DNA from: Crenothrix polyspora
GTDB lineage: Bacteria; Pseudomonadota; Gammaproteobacteria; Methylococcales; Methylomonadaceae
DNA length: 16,406 nucleotides
Reading direction: 5' to 3'
NCBI GenBank assembly: GCA_945903675.1
Contig: CAMDOP010000036.1
Location: 1-16,406 of the forward strand
This document shows, in pieces, positions 12,862 to 16,406 of the stretch. The position numbers and the translations under genes were made by a program. The notes under the pieces were generated by a model. It searched no databases, was not told the origin of the DNA, and was given only the letters and a program-made list of their open reading frames with translations. Each line of letters begins with the position of its first letter. Position 1 is the stretch's first letter.

Positions 12862-13770
12862 ATGGAAAAACCGTTTATTTTACATATGCTAACCACTGCT
12901 AAAAATTTAAGTCCTTTTGATGTGAATATGGCATTAGATGCGGGTTGGGTTTCAGCATTACCTTATATCAATGTTGAAGCTAGTGAAGTGCAGGGCTTAG
13001 TGCAAGATGCTATTTTTTCACGCAGTGCTAAAAACTTAAAGCGTACAGGAATCTTTATTGGTGGGCGTGATACTAAACAAGCTATGGATATGCTTAAAAC
13101 GGCCAAGCGTTCGATGGTTCCTCCTTTTGAAGTGTCTGTATTTGCAGACCCTAGTGGCGCTTTCACCACCGCCGCTGGCATGGTGGCAGCAGTAGAGCAT
13201 GAGTTAATTACCAAATTTAATACCACATTAGAGGGTAAAACAATACTCGCGTTAGGAGGAACAGGGCCCGTAGGCCAGGCTGCTGCAGTTATTGCTGCTC
13301 AAGCAGGTGCTAAGGTCATGATTATCGGTAGGCAATTAGAAAAGGCTCAACATGTTGCTGATATGTGTAACAACGAGTTTGGTGACGGTAAAATTACTAT
13401 TTTAGCGGGTGCTGATGCTGATAAGGCTGAATACATGAAAACCGCAGATGTGGTTTTTGCAACAGGTGCTGCAGGCATTGAGTTGTTAAGTGCAGAATTG
13501 ATTGCCTCGGCACCCCAATTGAAAGTAGCTGCTGATGTTAATGCAGTACCTCCTGCCGGCATTGCTGGTGTTGACGCCTTTCATAATGGAACACCTATTC
13601 AGGGTTCAAATAGTAAGGCTGTCGGAATCGGTGCCCTAGCTATAGGGAACATTAAATACCATACACAAAATCGTCTCTTAAAGAAAATGATCGAAACTGA
13701 TAAGCCTGTATATTTACATTTTGAACATGCTTTTGAAGTAGCAAGAGACTATATGGCAACTTGCCGTTAA
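12862..13770 (+). CDS. mtdB: Methylene-H4MPT dehydrogenase paralogue 1 (NADP-type loop)
   Basis: This 302-residue protein belongs to the MtdA/MtdB family, which oxidises methylene- to methenyl-tetrahydromethanopterin with NAD(P) in the cytoplasmic formaldehyde oxidation pathway. Conserved features include S-P-F-D-V-N-M-A (17-24), Q-D-A-I-F-S-R (48-54), R-T-G-I-F-I-G-G-R-D, F-A-D-P-S-G-A-F-T-T-A-A, and the Rossmann motif G-G-T-G-P-V-G (132-138). A-D-V-N-A-V-P-P and G-I-G-A-L-A-I-G follow. The second strand ends I-I-G-R-Q-L-E-K-A-Q, like the G-R-K-L-D-K-A-Q of MtdA, suggesting NADP use (inference). The RBS AAGGAG is strong. It is roughly 60% identical to the next gene over the N-terminal third, and somewhat less like canonical MtdB there. 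Confidence 0.88.
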   Translation: MEKPFILHMLTTAKNLSPFDVNMALDAGWVSALPYINVEASEVQGLVQDAIFSRSAKNLKRTGIFIGGRDTKQAMDMLKTAKRSMVPPFEVSVFADPSGAFTTAAGMVAAVEHELITKFNTTLEGKTILALGGTGPVGQAAAVIAAQAGAKVMIIGRQLEKAQHVADMCNNEFGDGKITILAGADADKAEYMKTADVVFATGAAGIELLSAELIASAPQLKVAADVNAVPPAGIAGVDAFHNGTPIQGSNSKAVGIGALAIGNIKYHTQNRLLKKMIETDKPVYLHFEHAFEVARDYMATCR

Positions 13771-13816
13771 ACGCTAGGCTTTCGCTTTAGTCTTTTCAAA
13801 TTATAAAGGAATTTTA

Positions 13817-14734
13817 ATGGAGAAACGTAGCATTCTTCACATGCTGGATCCGATGCCAAATAATAGTCCGTTTGATATTAATATGGCTATGGATGCAGGG
13901 TTTGATGTACTTATGCCTTATAGCAATGTCAAATTAGACAGTGTTTATGGACTCACTCAAGATGCTATTTTTTCTCGTAGCCCTTCTGGTATAAAGCGTA
14001 CCGGATTATTTATTGGTGGTCGCGACTTAGGGTTGGCCGTGGACATGCTGGAAGCCAGCAAGCAAGCCATGGTGCCACCTTTTGAGGTATCTGTGTTTGC
14101 TGATCCAAGTGGTGCCTTTACAACAGCTGCTGCCTTAGTTGCTTCTGTTGAGCATGCGTTAAAAATACATCATGGTAAAGAATTAAAAGACTGTCGAGTA
14201 TTAGTATTTGGCGGAACAGGTCCTGTTGGTATTGCTACTGGTATTATTGCCTCCTTGGCAGGTGCTGATGCGGCATTAGTTGATCATTTATTGCTTGATA
14301 GCGCCGTTGATGTGGCTAAAGTTTTTAATCGCCGTTTTGGCTGTACGCTTAAAGGTGAATGTGCGCGTACTGAAGAAGATAAGGCTAGTTTAATTGCAGA
14401 GGTTGATATTATTTTTTGTACAGCTAAAGCAGGTATTCAGGTATTGAGTTCAGAGGTACTAAAAGCGGCTCGTAACTTAAAAGTTGTTGGCGATGTTAAT
14501 GCTGTTCCTCCCTTAGGTATCGAAGGTATTAAGCGTACGGATGCGGGGGCTCCTTTAACTAATGCTATTAACTCACAAGGTGCAGTCGCAGTAGGGGCTT
14601 TAGCGGTAGGCGATATTAAATATCAATTACAGCATGAAATGTTAAATTTCATGTTAACAACAGATAAGCCAGTGTATTTGGATTTTAGAGAAGCTTTTAA
14701 CAAAGCACGAGACATCGTTACACAAAAGAAGTAG
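13817..14734 (+). CDS. mtdB: Methylene-H4MPT dehydrogenase paralogue 2 (NAD-type loop)
   Basis: This is a 305-residue tandem paralogue, 46 bp downstream, with RBS AAAGGA. Its N-terminus (R-S-I-L-H-M-L ... S-P-F-D-I-N-M-A-M-D-A-G-F) and G-L-T-Q-D-A-I-F-S-R resemble Methylobacterium MtdB closely. The Rossmann motif G-G-T-G-P-V-G is at 132-138. The second strand ends A-L-V-D-H, with Asp156 where paralogue 1 has Gly-Arg; an acidic residue here usually favours NAD. Family motifs F-A-D-P-S-G-A-F-T-T-A-A, G-D-V-N-A-V-P-P and V-G-A-L-A-V-G are intact, so the enzyme is probably active. Together the copies may give separate NADH- and NADPH-forming routes for C1 oxidation (inference). Confidence 0.9.
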   Translation: MEKRSILHMLDPMPNNSPFDINMAMDAGFDVLMPYSNVKLDSVYGLTQDAIFSRSPSGIKRTGLFIGGRDLGLAVDMLEASKQAMVPPFEVSVFADPSGAFTTAAALVASVEHALKIHHGKELKDCRVLVFGGTGPVGIATGIIASLAGADAALVDHLLLDSAVDVAKVFNRRFGCTLKGECARTEEDKASLIAEVDIIFCTAKAGIQVLSSEVLKAARNLKVVGDVNAVPPLGIEGIKRTDAGAPLTNAINSQGAVAVGALAVGDIKYQLQHEMLNFMLTTDKPVYLDFREAFNKARDIVTQKK

Positions 14735-14742
14735 AACTGTTT

Positions 14743-14773
14743 ATGTTGGGTTGAAGCCTTTTCAATCTAACAT
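14743..14773 (+). terminator. Hairpin after the mtdB pair, possible terminator
   Basis: ATGTTGGGTTGAA (14743-14755) pairs with TTCAATCTAACAT (14761-14773), a 13-bp stem with two G-T pairs and a 5-base loop, 9 bp after the mtdB stop. The T-run that follows is short (TTTATG). It is a plausible end of the mtdB transcript or a 3' stabilising structure. The remaining 80 bp to the next gene show no clear signal. Confidence 0.45.
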
Positions 14774-14853
14774 TTATGTCTAGAGTCTGTTGGGTTGCTA
14801 ATGCATTGTTTTTGGTTTAAGGCAATATAGTGGGTAGATAGATCGCAAACAAC

Positions 14854-15528
14854 ATGAGCCAAGACAATAGAATACTTTTTGCAGGTGATCCACATGGAAA
14901 TTTTAAACCATTGATTACGGCTGTCCATAAATATCAGCCAACAGCAGTAGTGTTGTTGGGAGATTATGATTTAGCAACTCCTTTAGACAGTTGTTTGCAA
15001 GAAATTGTTGATTTAACTAAGATTTGGTGGATTGCCGGTAATCATGATTTTGAATCACCAGAAAAACACAATAATCTTTTTAACTCAGCTTTGTCTGATA
15101 AAAACTTGCATTTAAAAGTTACGGAAATAGCTGGGCTTAGAGTTGTTGGTTTAGGTGGCATTTTTCTAGGCAGAGTATGGTATCCACCGCAAAAACCAAA
15201 ATGGCAAGGTAAAGAACATTATTTAACTAGTCAGTCTATTAAAGTTCAGCAATCCGAAATGGCATTAAAATATAAATCGGCCATTTGGTATGATGAGTTT
15301 GAGGCATTAAAATCACTTAAAGCCGATGTCTTGGTATCTCATGAGGCTCCCGGTTCTCATCGACATGGTTTTCATGTTATAGGTGAATTGGCAGAAGCAA
15401 TGGGCGTGCAGCATATCTTTCATGGCCATTTACATGAGAATTATGTTAGTTTTATTAAAAAAAACATCAAAGTTAATGGCGTAGCCAATAGTGCTGTTGC
15501 TAATTTAATGGGGCATACCTTAAGTTAA
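14854..15528 (+). CDS. Calcineurin-like metallophosphoesterase
   Basis: This 224-residue cytoplasmic protein carries the complete dimetal phosphoesterase motif set: G-D-P-H-G-N (11-16), G-D-Y-D (36-39), G-N-H-D (62-65), S-H-E-A-P (162-166) and H-G-H-L-H-E-N (190-196). It therefore probably hydrolyses a phosphomono- or diester with Mn/Fe-type metals, but the substrate cannot be read from sequence. No signal peptide is present. The ATG at 14854 has no strong Shine-Dalgarno, though the N-terminus (R-I-L-F-A-G-D-P-H-G-N) fits the family so well that the start must be near. It converges with tsaB and overlaps it by 9 bp. Confidence 0.88.
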   Translation: MSQDNRILFAGDPHGNFKPLITAVHKYQPTAVVLLGDYDLATPLDSCLQEIVDLTKIWWIAGNHDFESPEKHNNLFNSALSDKNLHLKVTEIAGLRVVGLGGIFLGRVWYPPQKPKWQGKEHYLTSQSIKVQQSEMALKYKSAIWYDEFEALKSLKADVLVSHEAPGSHRHGFHVIGELAEAMGVQHIFHGHLHENYVSFIKKNIKVNGVANSAVANLMGHTLS

Positions 15529-16221
15529 CTGACGTTCGGCTTCAGTTTTTGCGACCTTATCACGTAAATAAACTGGCATTGCAAGTTCAACGGCTACGGC
15601 AAGACCTAGTTCAAAACCTCGTGCACCTAAACGAGCAATGGCTCGAGCTCTGGGTCGAATATCGACTTCAAAATGATTGACCTTTCCGGCTAAACGTAAC
15701 ATCAGTTCGTCCTCATAAACGCCCCAGCCGGAACCTAAACCTATCCCTGTTAAATCAGGAAATTCTATATCGTCAGCTAAAGTGACTGCTTCTTTACCTA
15801 TTAGCTTCGCATAGCTCTGTTCATCACGGTTATACACGCCCCAGAATATTTCGCCCATACGTGCATCCATCGCTGTAAACGCGGCGTGTTGCTCCATATT
15901 AATATTACTATCAAAATAATCTTGAGCGATAGCCGCTAAGGTTGAAATAGGCACTACCGGTAAATCTGCCCCAAAGGCAATGCCTTGTATAACGCCAGTG
16001 GCAATGCGAACGCCCGTAAATGAACCTGGACCACAGCCAAAAGCCAGAGCATCCAATTGCTGTGGAATCAATCCTGCTTCTGACATTAAAGTGTCGATCA
16101 TAGGCAATATGAGCTTAGTATGTTCATTTGCCGTCAAAGAAAAACGCTCAGTGATTTCCCCGTCTATAAACAAAGCAGCGGAGCACGCTTCAGTTGCAGT
16201 TTCTACCGCTAATAATTTCAT
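15520..16221 (-). CDS. tsaB: tRNA threonylcarbamoyladenosine biosynthesis protein TsaB
   Basis: TsaB (YeaZ) is the non-catalytic ASKHA-fold partner of TsaD in the complex that makes t6A37 in ANN-decoding tRNAs. The 233-residue protein starts M-K-L-L-A-V-E-T-A-T-E-A-C-S-A-A-L and has the family motif G-P-G-S-F-T-G-V-R (64-72), then I-S-T-L-A-A-I-A-Q and F-T-A-M-D-A-R-M-G-E-I-F-W. Length is typical. The ATG at 16221 has only a weak RBS. It lies 21 bp after another minus-strand gene, so it is probably in an operon with it. Its last 3 codons overlap the 3' end of the convergent phosphoesterase gene. Confidence 0.95.
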   Translation of the reverse strand: MKLLAVETATEACSAALFIDGEITERFSLTANEHTKLILPMIDTLMSEAGLIPQQLDALAFGCGPGSFTGVRIATGVIQGIAFGADLPVVPISTLAAIAQDYFDSNINMEQHAAFTAMDARMGEIFWGVYNRDEQSYAKLIGKEAVTLADDIEFPDLTGIGLGSGWGVYEDELMLRLAGKVNHFEVDIRPRARAIARLGARGFELGLAVAVELAMPVYLRDKVAKTEAERQLT

Positions 16222-16242
16222 AATGTTTTCTGATGTAATATT

Positions 16243-16406
16243 TTATTTATAGGTTATATAGAGTTCGCTCAAAAACTCAGATGCCAATAATTCAAATAAC
16301 CCTTCGTCATTAATCTGACTGGCGTTATGAAGATCCGTTTTGTCTTTTGTAATAAAAATTCGATGTGCTTGTTGATACAGCGCTGAACAATTTCGAGCAC
16401 AAAAAA
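16243..16406 (-). CDS. C-terminal fragment of an unidentified protein
   Basis: The minus strand is open from the window edge to a TAA at 16243-16245, giving 53 residues that begin F-C-A-R-N-C-S-A-L-Y-Q-Q-A-H and end S-E-L-Y-I-T-Y-K. The mixed charged and hydrophobic composition looks like real protein, and the 21-bp spacing to tsaB fits an operon. Another frame here is also open for 45 codons but has less protein-like composition. I do not recognise the family. Confidence 0.5.
   Translation of the reverse strand, partial: FCARNCSALYQQAHRIFITKDKTDLHNASQINDEGLFELLASEFLSELYITYK

Overview
The window looks like the chromosome of an AT-rich gammaproteobacterial methanotroph or methylotroph (order Methylococcales is my best guess). 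Two lines of evidence support this. The block pilMNOPQ-aroK-aroB-(DamX-like ATPase)-hemE has the order familiar from gammaproteobacteria such as Pseudomonas. Beside it lies a tandem pair of methylene-tetrahydromethanopterin dehydrogenase genes (mtdB), which belong to the C1 oxidation pathway of methylotrophs. I cannot name the species.

Layout. Positions 1-60 hold the first 20 codons of a transposase running off the left edge. Positions 61-737 are a gene-free island packed with palindromes, hairpins and a 17-bp motif present three times. From 738 to 12189 everything reads on the minus strand, so in order of transcription: pilM, pilN, pilO, pilP, a large foreign-looking secreted-protein gene, pilQ, aroK, aroB, a DamX-like ATPase lacking its SPOR domain, hemE, and a DUF411 periplasmic metal-binding protein. 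Positions 12190-12861 are a gene-free divergent promoter region. On the plus strand follow two mtdB paralogues (12862-14734) and a calcineurin-like phosphoesterase (14854-15528). That gene converges on, and overlaps by 9 bp, the minus-strand tsaB (15520-16221). The 3' end of another minus-strand gene lies upstream of tsaB at the right edge.

How the genes work together. PilM-N-O-P form the inner-membrane alignment complex that links the type IV pilus motor to the PilQ secretin in the outer membrane. Their genes overlap by 1-20 nt, as expected for one translationally coupled operon. aroK and aroB are shikimate-pathway genes that habitually follow pilQ. MtdB oxidises methylene-H4MPT to methenyl-H4MPT and makes NAD(P)H during formaldehyde oxidation.

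The most notable observation is at pilP/pilQ. These genes are normally adjacent, but here about 1.9 kb carrying a 643-codon secreted VCBS-repeat/PPC-domain protein gene separates them. The insert is bounded by an 88-bp direct repeat (about 85% identical) made of the end of pilP, the intergenic spacer and the start of pilQ. A 12-codon fossil of the pilP 3' end therefore lies just before the real pilQ, and the inserted gene uses a copy of pilQ's own ribosome-binding site and first codons. The second notable point is the two mtdB copies, which differ at the residues expected to discriminate NAD from NADP.
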